Source of the DNA: Siphonodentalium dalli | Lineage: Eukaryota > Mollusca > Scaphopoda > Gadilida > Siphonodentaliidae | Assembly (NCBI GenBank): GCA_032622095.1 | Contig: CP136068.1 | Coordinates: 154,157,151-154,221,150, forward strand | Direction of reading: 5' to 3' | DNA length: 64,000 nt | Notes under the pieces: generated by a model | Seen by the model: only the letters and a program-made list of their open reading frames with translations | The model's database searches: none | Told to the model about the DNA's origin: nothing | Position numbers and translations under genes: made by a program | Part shown: positions 1 through 10,829 of the stretch, one piece after another | Position numbering within the stretch: position 1 is the stretch's first letter | How the letters are laid out: every line of letters begins with the position of its first letter

Positions 1-2501
1 TACGATTTTAATCGTAGCGTCTGCGGTGGCACTTAAGCGGTGAACCGTTTAGCCACTGCACATAGCAGCCGCCTCCACTTACCTCGCCACAGCGAGACAG
101 ACGTGAAGAGTACAATATTGAAACATTTAACAGTCATGAAGACGAAGTGCAAACAGATATATAGAGGAAAGATTATAGTTATATTTGAACAGGACAGCAT
201 TTGGTATAACCGATATTTCTGTGTGTTATTGGTAATAGTCTGCAATTGAAACCTAGTACCCCCCTGGTCTGGGATGTTTTGAAAAACCGAGACTCGCGCT
301 TGAGACGAGAATACCGATTTCTGGTTTCGCAGTAATGATACAAATTATTAATGTTCTTGTTAATCATGCGGGCGTTTAGCTGACTTTACAGAGGAATATT
401 ATTTATAACATTCTCGCACGGTTTGATACCATATACTGCGCTAGATGTATTAGCCCTCATCGGGTTCCGTGTGATTATTTCTACGCACGATTAGTTATCG
501 ATGGGTGTAGTAGACAACGATAACTAGGGAATGCTAGTAGTTTTGCAATGGGAAATTAATTCGCATTGGATGCGGACGTCTTCTGACATTAATTTAGGCC
601 GGAGATAATCATGAAACCACTAATTCGTCATTCCCACCTCGACCAGGTAGTTTCGCAAAACCAGGTCCCGACTTGGAACACCGCGATTATTAGGTGGTCT
701 AGACCAGAGACCAGATTTCTACCGACTAGAATCTGTATTTACTATATGTACTTCACCTCATACAGAAATTGTGCTTTCTGATTGGCCGAGGTCTATATTG
801 TATAGTGGTGTGCTACAGTTAGCAATTAGGGGACAATTGAAATCGATTTTGAGCGGGGATAATAAACAGTGCATATTCATATTATAATAGTTATTGAATG
901 GAAAAGGTAACTATTATCACAGATGATCCATCCAGATTAGATTGCCTCCGTTGTCCAGATTGACTGGCTCTGCTCAATCTTTTCTATCAGTGTAGTTATT
1001 CTTCCTGAAACTTTCGTTCCATTCTTGCCTTTGACTTTGCCTCCTTTACTGGGATTGATACCCATTATCATCCTGAAAGGAAATTGAATACGGAAAATTA
1101 TAAAATGACACTCACAAATTTTTAAAACAATCTTAACCCTTCCATAACTGGAGAACCTTGAAATTTTGCAAAAAACCTGTGCCAATGGATTCTCATAACT
1201 TATATTCACTGGGGTTCAGCGGGCTCACCACTTTGGGATCTTTAACGATTTTGGCTCCGACTAGTTGCTGATTTTTGTTTTGTTTACTTTCGACCATTTT
1301 GATCATGGAAAACCTACCCTGTCAAGAGAAAATTGTTTTGGTGAGTATTAAATAGTGATTCTTTTGTCCAATTTGTTGGGAATGAGTAGACATATATTCA
1401 TATAACCTACCATTAAAACGATTACTGAGTTAGGCGTCTCGCTGCGTCCCTATAATGAGTCGATCAGCCAGATTTGGCCTTGGATTTCGTAATTTCAAAT
1501 TTCGGCATCAGTTTTGAGATGAACAGAGACGGAGTAAATCATGACACTTACGATAATTGTAATATGCCATCACCAGACTGTCTAATCGCGTTTCGATATC
1601 ATCAATATCGTCAGCAGTTTTTATTTAATCATGCATTTTTGAAATGCTCACGTGCTCCGACACGCTTTTTGCAAAGACTCCGACTCTTTTATCTCGAAAA
1701 GTGATTGGCTCCGACTCGTTTGCATGGGAAGATCATGGCAAAATGCATGACGCTATAAGCGCTCTCTGGAATGAATGTGCGCTAATAAATATACGTCACA
1801 GTCATAGCGACCGTTTTATATACGAAGTATATCGGATTTGTTTATTACATGCATTCTAAGCCGGATTTATAGCACCACAATTAGAGCTCGACCAAAATGT
1901 AAGTTAAGAAATGAGGTCCGGTCACGGACTTGTATCTATAGTAAATATCTTTTAGTTGTTGACTGTGCTGTAAAACGGTATGTCGTGGATTACATTTATG
2001 TATTGTGTTGGTGTGGGGTGGCTACTAAATGTGCCAATGTATAATAAAATAGCTTTATTATTTCGACGAAACGGCGACTGCTCAATCAACACGTCCAAAT
2101 ACCAAATATTATATTTCATTATAAACTGTTTATATAAATTTTGTTCTATAGCGAGTTCATTATGATTTTGTTTGTAAGTATTGATACATATGAAGTTTTG
2201 ATATGGAGTAGTCGGCATTACAAACTATTTTCATTATTACCGTTTTAATCCTTGACATGATGAGTGAGTAGCCCCATGCCTTCCATATATATGCGTCTCT
2301 GCATGTGCGTGTTGTAAGATAACATGGTAAAACAGGCCATATGAGTAATGCTCACCTCGCTGACCAATAATTGGTTTGAATAATGGGGTGTTCATAATTG
2401 GTCAATCAAGGCGTGCGCCGCGAATACTATTATACAATGCATATATTGGTTTATCTAGACACTACGCCCCTAAAATGGCAATTATACCAAACTAGCCATT
2501 T
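1..2501. other. intergenic, no gene seen
   Basis: No reading frame here has a recognisable domain; the open frames are short (under 95 codons) and have no family features. The base composition is moderately AT-rich. No RNA gene, tandem array or convincing terminal repeat was seen by eye. The stretch may hold upstream regulatory DNA of the receptor gene, but nothing in it shows that. Confidence 0.6.
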
Positions 2502-3138
2502 TAGCGGCTGATGGCCTCCATGTACCAACTGAGTGTTATCTATACAAACATAAATTACTACCAAATAACACAAAATATAAAAAAAATAACCCTTGATATT
2601 TTCTTATGGATGTATAATAACCATGACTGGTATAAATGTACCTTTGGTAAGTATAGCATAATCCATAATAAAAACATTAAATCCAATTCCTGCAATGGAC
2701 TCCCATTTTGACCATGTGGCAAAAAAGCTGATGAATGTGATGTCATTATGGCAGTGACCAGGTCAAAAATCACATGGGAAAGCATCAGGCCATGTCATTG
2801 GTCAAAGGGTGGAAATTCCCCAAAGAATCATCGGTTACACAAATTATAGACCCCGGATTTCCCAAAACATGTGATGTCTTTCCTTTGGGATTCGCCATTT
2901 CTGTGTGTCATTTTAGGATTCAGTGTGTAAAAATTGAGATGTTTTGGATTATGCTATGCTTAACAAAGGTAAATTTATACCAGTTATGTTTATTATATAT
3001 CTATAAGAAAATATCAAGGCTTATTGTGTTGATATTTTGTTTTATTTAGTAGTAATTTATGTTTGTTTAGATAACACTTAATAGGTCAATGGAACCAATC
3101 TGGCGCTACTACTGATGAATAGAATAAGTAGTAGCGCC
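2502..3138. mobile_element. foldback (MITE-like) element with ~180 bp arms
   Basis: The left arm (about 2502-2685) matches the reverse complement of the right arm (about 2930-3108), starting from TAGCG at 2502 and CGCTA at the right end, at roughly 75-80% identity by eye. Both arms include AGTGTTATCTA-ACAAACATAAATTACTAC and CCTTGATATTTTCTTAT blocks. The right end continues into a perfect 12 bp hairpin (GGCGCTACTACT at 3102-3113 against 3127-3138). The two small open frames here, one on each strand, are mirror translations of the arms and not genes. No transposase is present, so this is non-autonomous. The superfamily is not identified and no clear target duplication was found. Confidence 0.75.
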
Positions 3139-3507
3139 GTAGGGTCTAGGTTTATCACGACTGACCTTTTACAGACCAGTGATATTCAGACTATACTGCG
3201 TTATATACTATACTCGTTATGTGTTTCATCAGCAACATTAAAGGCAACAGATGAATGAAATATGAACACAACGTTATACTCGACTACTAGCGATGTATCG
3301 GATAGTTCTGTATTGACGCCCCGCCGTGAGCATTAAAGTCGTGAACCATCACTGATCAAATTTATGGCGGGACCTGGCGGGGCGGTATTTAATACCATTT
3401 ACGTCTCGATAGGCCGCCCGCGTGGATCATTTTTCTGGTGGCTTACTTGATAACTGCGCCGATATTTCCATTCAGCCCCCAAACAAAAACTACTGCAAAA
3501 TTTCATA

Positions 3508-5154
3508 ATGAAAGTGGTAAACCACATCTTCATAGTTATGTTCTGTATTGCATTTTATCATCGTGTGTCGTCCGTAACACATAATGGATCTAAGAGTATT
3601 CATGACCAGACCGAACTGATGAAGCACGTTTTTGCTGACTATTGGACAGATGCGTCTCCTATAAGCATTAATGTCACATTAGTTACAGTGAACTTCAACT
3701 TCATCAATCTAGTGGATTTCGACCCAAGTAGACAAGAATTCTCTGTAAATGTATGGTTTAACTTCACGTGGAGTGACAAAAGATTGGCTTGGAACAGCTC
3801 GGAATTCAATGACATATCTACAGTATGCCCCCGCCAAAAGAAGGTTTGGAAACCGGATTTCATCCATGTAAATGGTGCTTCTAAAATGAGGTATCTAGGT
3901 TGGGATGATTTTCTGATAAAAATTAGATCAGATGGAACTGTCTATTGGACGCCGGGTGATCGACTTGAAGTAACATGTCAGCTGGATTTAGTCCGGTTCC
4001 CATTTGATTACCAGTCGTGTCACTTGATTGTTTCTGCTTGGACACAGGGCATGGATGTAGTCAGGATGGACATTGATCCGACATAAAGCTTGCTAGTGTA
4101 CATTCCACACGAGGAGTGGGAACTTCTCAACACTACCATGGAAACGTTCGGCACATACGAACATTACGTGGACTACGATGCAGTCGATATTGTTTTAAAC
4201 TACAAAAGAAACCCGGATTTCTACATATTAGTGTTGTTGGTCCCGATTGTGCTGTCTTCGTTTTTGAACTGTCTGGTATATCTGCTTCCGTGTCAATCAG
4301 GAGAAAGAATAACATTATCGATAACAGCGTTTTTAACCTTCACGGTTTTCATCAGTTATATCGGCAGCAAAGTTCCATCAAATGCTGAACATGTTCCTTT
4401 AAAGGCACGTGAGGCCTTAGTTGTCGAAAATATTCATATTTGTTCCAATCACCGTAAACAGAAAAACATTAAAACGCATACAGTTTCGTTCATATATACC
4501 ATGACCATCGCGTAAACAGCATGTTGTCATAAAGATTTACTATATTTTACCTAAGCAAGAGCCTGATTGTGTTACAGAAGACAGCACAATGCTGCTGGCT
4601 AATCACACATAAATGGCATAAACGCTCTTTATTCGTTCCATATCAGGAATTCACCAACAAAGAACGCTCTTTATGTTTACCATCATAATATAAACAAACA
4701 CCAGAAAAGTAACTTTTTATGCTTTTGTTTACATAACAATGGTCAAAGATATGACAATAACATACTGTTTATGCGATATTTCTTATTTGTATACGGACAA
4801 AGTCTGTCTACATTTTGTTGTTCTTTCTGTTTGTGGCGGTTTTTGACGGGTGGAAATATTTTCACAGGATACCCACCGCCAAGGCCAACCGTACCTTTAA
4901 TAGCTTATATCCTGATCATACAGTCAATTATGGCCGCCATTACACTCTTTCTGAACATTGTTTTGGTGAGGATGGATTACATTGTGGATTCGTGGGTTTG
5001 GAGTCTGTGTCGCGTTCTAACTAAGGAGAATCTAAGTCAGAATCCTACCATGCGTGCTCAGGTCAAAGAGAAAATCGACAATTTCTTCTTCATTATCACC
5101 CTCCTTCTGTCTTTAGCAATAGGTTTGGTGTTTATTGTCTTGTTCACAGTTTGA
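3508..5154 (+). CDS. Cys-loop receptor, nicotinic acetylcholine receptor-like non-alpha subunit; two exons, one in-frame stop
   Basis: Predicted neurotransmitter-gated cation channel subunit of the plasma membrane. Exon 1 is 3508-4408 and exon 2 is 4868-5154; joined they give about 395 codons. ATG at 3508 opens a signal peptide (residues 1-22, hydrophobic core IFIVMFCIAFY). The extracellular domain has the W-x-P-D motif (WKPDF near 114) and the Cys-loop, Cys157 to Cys171 with 13 residues between and an FPFD core. TM1 is about 238-261 and TM2 about 266-287, preceded by GER, the glutamate expected in cation-selective channels. Exon 2 carries TM3 (about 308-330), a very short cytoplasmic loop and TM4 at the C-terminus. 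Loop C has no vicinal Cys pair, so it is not an alpha subunit. The donor C|GTGAGG (4409) and acceptor TTCACAG|GA (4867) agree in phase. Codon 193 is TAA (4084-4086) with the same frame continuing on both sides: a nonsense allele, a pseudogene or a sequence error. Confidence 0.85.
4409..4867 (+). other. intron of the receptor gene
   Basis: It starts GTGAGG and ends in a T-rich tract with TTCACAG. The exon ends are in matching phase: one base of codon 301 lies before the intron and two after it. It separates TM2 from TM3. It contains two copies of the AACGCTCTTTAT motif (4620-4633 and 4662-4675) that recurs elsewhere in the window, so part of the intron is probably repeat-derived. Confidence 0.7.
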
Positions 5155-5179
5155 AGAGTCGTTTAACATGCACTACTAG

Positions 5180-5988
5180 GCACCAAGGCACTCAGCAAAT
5201 CGACGCCATTCCTCAAAATCCCGAGTTTTGATAAAAGCATTAATAAGAATTATCCCTCTGTTAACTATTCTTCTAATTATAAGCGGGTCAGTTGAACAGA
5301 ATCCAGGCCCAGGACTTAATGACCACTCAGACTCGGATTCATTATCAATTTTGCATTTGAACATTCGCAGTATTAGACATAAACTTGAGAAAATAACCGA
5401 AATTATTAGCGACTACGACATTATCTGTTTCACCGAAACACACATTGACTCAATGTTTCCAACGGATAAAATCAGATTGAATGGGTATCAGGATCCAATT
5501 AGAAACGACGGATCTAATTATGGCGGGGGTATTGCAGTGTATTTTTCTGATCACATAGCTGTCGAGCGGAAATATTTTTTGGAATTTGATACATCAGTAT
5601 TGTGGTTTGCCTTGAGGTCCAAGATCTCGTGTTACCATCTGTGTGTGTCATATCGTTCTGAGCAATTTTGTGACAGCGAATACTGGGAACTTCTCGACAC
5701 AGCTGTAGAGACCGTTTTAGATACAAATCTACATATAATTCTTATAGGTGACTTTAATTCGAATGCTTTAGATCCTTCATCAGAAATACGTGAATTGACT
5801 TCTGCCTACCAAATTAAACAACGTTATTAAACACCAACCAGGGTTACCTCGACCACCAGTACTCTATTAGATCCTATTATAATTAGTGACAATATTACCT
5901 GCTATTTATCTGAGACCCTAGATTTAGAAATTTCTGACCACTACGCAGTTGCTGCTTTCATTAAGTATGAAACAGGCGAGACTTAGAA
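5180..5988 (+). pseudogene. LINE endonuclease domain with N-terminal 2A-like motif
   Basis: The frame opens after TAG at 5177. It begins with a hydrophobic stretch (LIRIIPLLTILLII) and then SGSVEQNPGP at 5282-5311, a 2A-like ribosome-skipping motif with Ser where Asp is usual. The APE endonuclease follows: HLNIRS (5357-5374 region), CFTETHID with the catalytic Glu, GGIAVYF, then IGDFNSNA near 5745-5768 with the Asp/Asn pair, and a SDHYAV block near 5934-5951 with the catalytic His. TAA at 5828-5830 and compensating shifts around 5810-5840 interrupt the frame; another shift lies near 5980. In such elements the endonuclease nicks the target for target-primed reverse transcription. No ATG is obvious, so the original start may have been lost by 5' truncation. 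Confidence 0.8.
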
Positions 5989-8208
5989 TTTCATATCGGA
6001 CAGTTCGCAATTATAATAAGACTGACTTTCACAAAGCACGAGAACTTATTTCTGATCCAAATTGGCTCAAAGAATTGGAAAATACTACGAATGTAGACCA
6101 TGCGACTGAAATGTTTACAAGTAAATTTTAAGATACAATGAATCGAACAATTCCGACAACACGTGTCCTGATCCGCCCGAGAGATAAGCACTGGTTTACA
6201 ACTGAAATACGTTCACTCATCAGACGACGTGACAGAGTCCGCAAAAAAGCTACAAAGTCTGCTAAAGAGATGGATTGGAAAAAATACAAAATAATAAGAA
6301 ACACTGCTAACAATAAAATAAAATATGCCAAAAAAAATCACGAAGAAATATTGCAACGTAATTTCATATCTCACCCCTCCCCCAGGTACTTCTGGCGAAG
6401 TGTTAAGGACTTAATGGGCCCCAAACCCAATACAGAAATTACATCGCTCAAACACCCAGATGGTGAAATGATATTTGAACACGCTGATAAAGCGACTTTA
6501 TTGAACGAAACTTTCATTGCTAATTCGAGCCTTGACGATTCGTCTTGTGAATTCCCCCCATTTGTTAAAGCATGCGAAACTACATTAACTGAGTTAAAAA
6601 TCAACACCGAAGTTATCCTCGCGGCGATTAAATCATTAGACCCAAACAAAGCGTGAGGGTACGACGATATTACAGTAAAAATGATCCAAGGTGTCACCCC
6701 CGCCATAGAAAAAACCCTTAAAATACTTTTCCAAAAATCCCTAAAATCAAGTGTATTCCCTGCTATATGTAAAAGCGCGAATGTGGTGCCAATCTTTAAA
6801 AAGAATTATGGCACTTCCACTAGAAACTACCGCCCAATATCCCTGTTACCTTGTTTGAGTAAAGTTTTCGAGAACGTGGTACTGAAATATCTCTCAAAAC
6901 ATTTCTATGATAACGAATTAATTTACCAGTTTCAATCCGGTTTCACTGCTGGCCATAGCACAACTTATCAACTACTTGAAATATATCACTCCCTTAGCCT
7001 GGCTCTCGATGAGAAGTTAAATACTTGTGCAATATTCTGTGATATATCAAAGGCTTTCGAGCGAGTCTGGCATAGGGGGTTGATTTTCAAACTTGAACAG
7101 AATGGAATTAGTGGTCCGTTACTTGCTTGGTTGGAACATTATCTTAGTAACCGTAGTCAGCGAGTTGTTGGTGGAAGTTCCTTTTCTAATTTTGAGCTGA
7201 TACCTGCAGGAGTCCCTGAAGGGTCAATTCTGGGTCCTTTTTGTTTCTTGTCTATATTAATGATGTAACCAAAACAATAGATTCATGCACACGTATGTAC
7301 GCGGACGACACATGCTTTTCACTAAACAGATTTCACTGCAGCTCACATCAGATAGTTTAGCAGATGATATCGATAGAGTGTCTGAGTGGTCGAGACAATG
7401 GTTGGTGACATTTAATGCAACCAAAAACAAAGTCGTTGGTGTTTTCACTAACACCAAACGCCAATAACCTAGATTTGAAACTAGACGAAAATCCTATAGA
7501 ACAAGTCACTAGTCATAAACATATTGGGGTCTCGATTTTCAATCAAATCTTAGTTGGGACTCGCATATCACGGAGATTTGTAACAGAGTCGCAAGTCGCC
7601 TATCGCAACTACGTAAACTCAAGTTTAAAGTTAACCGCAAAACACTTGAAAATTATGTTTCAAATTTATATTCTCCCATTGATGGACTATGGTGACGTAG
7701 TCTGGGACAACGCCCCTGACAGACTTTTAAAGAAGATGGAACGTCTTCACATTGATGCAGGTAGAATTGTCACAGGGTTAACACGTTCTGTGCCTGATGA
7801 TCAAATTATAAGTGAACTTGGATGGCAAGGCTTATCAAAAAGAAGAAAATATCACAAAGCACGTGCTTGGCTACGAGTAATCAAGAACGAAGCACCATCA
7901 TTTGTTAACGATCTTCTGCGGCAAACGGTACAGGATGAAAGTGAATATTCTGTTAGATACCCATTGCGATATAGACTCAACTTATATAACACACGAAACA
8001 TATGGAAAATACTTTCATCCCTACCATGGCATCTGAATGGAACGGAATATACAAGTCTCTCCCACCCAAAGCTAAGAAAGAGCTAGTGGTTGTCATTGTT
8101 TACCAGTGTGTAATTCGGTGTCTCATTACAAAAACTGCAAAATTCACTAGATACTATATAAACAATTTAATCTTCTTAAACAGCAGTTGGAACTTGCATC
8201 TTTTTTAG
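5989..8208 (+). pseudogene. LINE reverse transcriptase and C-terminal region
   Basis: The basic linker (RRRDRVRKKATKSA) and the SPRYFWRSVKDL block precede the RT. The reverse transcriptase motifs are in order: SLDPNKA then a TGA stop where Arg would be expected (6654-6656), NYRPISLLP near 6825, FQSGFTAGHST, CDISKAF at 7038-7058 (first catalytic Asp kept), GVPEGSILGP near 7211, and YADD at 7298-7309 (catalytic pair kept). YADD sits in a different frame from the upstream block because of a shift near 7250. Downstream is PLMDYGDVVWDNA and the LHIDAGRIVTG-type region typical of the post-RT segment. The stop and frameshift load shows long inactivity. Confidence 0.85.
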
Positions 8209-8443
8209 GGAAATCATGACATAGGCAAGTCACTCTCGGTCTCATTGGGGGTTTGGGATATGTTGCATTGAATGGCGACCATTACACAAGAAGTGACAGT
8301 ATGACATTTAAAGACATGTAGTTCAGTCAACGTATCACCAACCTCATGGAATTGAAGTAACTTGTCTACATTATTTAATAAAGATAACACAGAATTTGAC
8401 ACACTTGGAAATGGGTACATCGTTATAATCAGGGAGCCTGAAT

Positions 8444-8960
8444 CGCATACGAAAGGTTTGATGCCCCAGATGTGGTACACCCCAGGAACGTTCAAAGAAA
8501 TCAGATTTCTTAAGTTCCGCATTCCTGGCGTTTAGGGGCCAGAGACCCCACAAAACCCAAAAAATGAATTATATTTGCACTTTTGAGTACAACGCTGATT
8601 TTTGTATTAATTGTGCTCCAGCAATTACTGATCAACAATACACAATTTCTGAAACGAAATTTCCTGGCGTTTTCATTTCAGAAAGGGGGTTTTGAAAGTA
8701 TCCCCCAAAACCCCAAAAATGACTTCTATTTGCACTTTCGAGTACAAAGTTGATTTTCATATTAATAGTGCTCTAGTCATCACTGATTAATAATACACAA
8801 TTTCTGAAACAAAATTCCTTGGCGTTTTCATTTCTGAATGGGTTTTTTTAAAGTGCCCCCAAAAAACTAGAAAATTAATTTCCTCAATAGTTATCCTGCT
8901 ATCGCTAGTCATAATAACCTCGTTTAAGAAACGAAATTCCGTGCGTTTTCATTTAAGAAG
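8444..8960. repeat. ~145 bp repeat, about 3 units (left, inverted partner of 13340-13715)
   Basis: Units beginning CCTGGCGTTTTCATTTCAGA recur at about 8525, 8663, 8818 and 8939. The segment 8444-8527 and the following unit match the reverse complement of 13630-13715 and 13380-13630. The two copies face each other about 5 kb apart and could be the ends of one composite element or two separate insertions. Confidence 0.7.
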
Positions 8961-9480
8961 CACATGCCACGTGAAACAATTGACCCTACCCCAATAATAC
9001 TTAATTATATAGGAGTAAGTATAATTGGGGTGGGTAATTTTTGTGCTGGGGGATATGTGTTAATGAGATGGTGGGTTCGTGTTAAGTCCCAACGAAAACC
9101 CGATTTTTTTTTTATTTGCACTGCCGTACGCACAGATAATATTTTTTCTTAATACTATCTCCACTATCATCATTGTTCACAGACCAAATGGTAAAAAAAA
9201 AACTTGGTCAGAGTCAATGGTGTAGTAACACCTAGCATTTCATATTCTCATATAAGCGATAAAACAATGCAATATTCCTTTTAATTAAACGTGACTTTGT
9301 TAGGTATTTATTAAGCTGTACAATCATGTATTATGCTAAGCATGTATTCTATGATCACTTTCAGGTGGGACATTCCAATTTATGATTCGATTTATTTGAA
9401 AGTATGTTGTTGCTATTTAACAGGATACCTAAACACCGGACTCACCCCATAGGATAAATGATGTGTCCATATCATGGGCA
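8961..9480. other. intergenic, one block repeated at 10092-10185
   Basis: No gene is visible. The block at about 9205-9280, beginning CTTGGTCAGAGTCAATGGTG and running through CATTTCATATTCTCATATAA, recurs as a direct repeat at 10094-10185 with scattered differences. Confidence 0.5.
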
Positions 9481-9928
9481 CAATCCTGCACAGTGGGGGA
9501 AAACAAGTTCGCGCGAATCAATGTCAAGTATGACCGCGTTGGGAATTTCTTTGAAAGCTGCAGAACTATATAGACATTTGAAGCGAGGACGATGACAGAT
9601 TTATGTCAAGTATAAACACGGGCAGAATTGATTGCTGGTGTCAGAACCCGGCAGAACAACATTCGCATTGAAGTAGTGTCATTCAACTATCGGCGCCAAC
9701 TCAACAATCCTGCACAATGGGGAAAAACAAGTTCGCGCGAATCAATGTCAAGTATGACTGCGTTGGGAATTTCTTCGAAAGCTGCAGAACTATATAGACA
9801 TTTGAAGCGAGAACGATGACAGATTTATGTCAAGTATAAACACGGGCAGAATTGATTGCTGGTGTCAGAACCCGGCAGAACAACATTCGCATTGAAGTAG
9901 TGTCATTCAACTATCGGCGCCAACTCAA
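9481..9928 (+). repeat. tandem duplication, 224 bp unit, 2 copies
   Basis: CAATCCTGCACA starts copy 1 at 9481 and copy 2 at 9705. The copies differ at only a few positions, both ending in CAACTATCGGCGCCAACTCAA. The identity suggests a recent duplication. The small open frame across it is not gene-like. Confidence 0.9.
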
Positions 9929-10829
9929 GAGTTATTCATGAGTTGATATCCAACGTCATGGGTGTTTTCACAAGTGGGCGAGCAACTCTCCGTGACCAGT
10001 TTTCTAATTGATTTTACAGAAAAACTTTCGTCGTGTATACTTTCTGAGAACTACTTTCTGGAGAAGCCCTTTAGCTAAGATCTGTATTATTCTTGGTCAG
10101 AATCAATGGTGAAGTAACATCTAGAATTTCATATTCTCATATAACAGATAAAACAATGGAAAATCTATAATATGCAATATTTTTGTCATTTTTTCGGGCA
10201 GAATCGGGGGAACAACATTTTCAAAATCCGCTTTGGGGGGAAATTTATGGAGTTCTTTGAAAAAAAGTCCTATTTACGTGCATAGCTTTATTGTTTGATA
10301 TTTCGTTCCTTGTGAAATTATTAATATATTATTATTGTTGTCATTACAAAATCCAAAATAGCGGACAAAATGGTGTCCGGAAGTAGTACAATTGTGCAAA
10401 TTTCGCTACATTTTACCAGATAATTTCCATATTTTTTAAATAAAAAATGTACCATGCTAAATCGATATCTGATAGTAATGAGCCATATCACGAGGATTTG
10501 GCCCTTCGGTGTCCATCAAATTAAAATAGATTTAAAATACAATTTCGAAGAAAAATCAATTATTATTGTAATGCCCAGAAGGTAATTGAACTCACCCGTG
10601 TACTGAATACTGAATACCAATACGATGGCAGACATGAACCGCCCATTTTAGCAGAAACGATGGCATCAATATCGAAAATAGGGACAAAATGGCCACCGGT
10701 AGCAGTAAAATTGGGCAAGTTCGGCTAAAGGTCACCAGACCATCAAAAATAAAAACATATTATTTTCATTAATTTATATTGTAACTAAATCTTCTCATAT
10801 AATTTATAGCCAATAATGCTATAAGCCAT
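9929..10829. other. intergenic, AT-rich, no gene seen
   Basis: It holds the second copy of the 9205-9280 block (10094-10185) and two segments that share AAATAGCGGACAAAATGG-like and GGACAAAATGGCCACCGG text (about 10360 and 10680), which hints at an old tandem repeat. Nothing coding was seen. Confidence 0.5.

Larger units (their letters stand above)
5178..8440 (+). mobile_element. degenerate non-LTR retrotransposon (LINE; CR1/L2/I-like group)
   Basis: One element in the same orientation as the receptor gene, reading APE-type endonuclease, linker, reverse transcriptase, then a C-terminal region ending in the usual FIP-x-EWN type motif near 8020-8045. An upstream stop (TAG at 5177) marks the start of the open frame. 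Several stops and frameshifts show it cannot make its protein: TAA 5828, shifts near 5815 and 5980, TAA 6129, TGA 6654, a shift near 7250, further shifts near 7470 and 8000. The 3' limit is uncertain. Clear similarity to the family ends near 8208, and a weaker broken frame may continue to about 8440, where a different repeat begins. No poly-A or simple-sequence tail was recognised. The clade was assigned by motif look only. Confidence 0.85.

Noticed and set aside
2558-3049. two similar open frames on opposite strands
   Set aside because: They are mirror translations of the foldback arms.
8214-8522. 102-codon minus-strand frame starting MRNLRN, similar to a plus-strand frame at 13601
   Set aside because: The similarity is limited to the shared inverted DNA repeat, the rest differs, and the plus strand here may be LINE remains.
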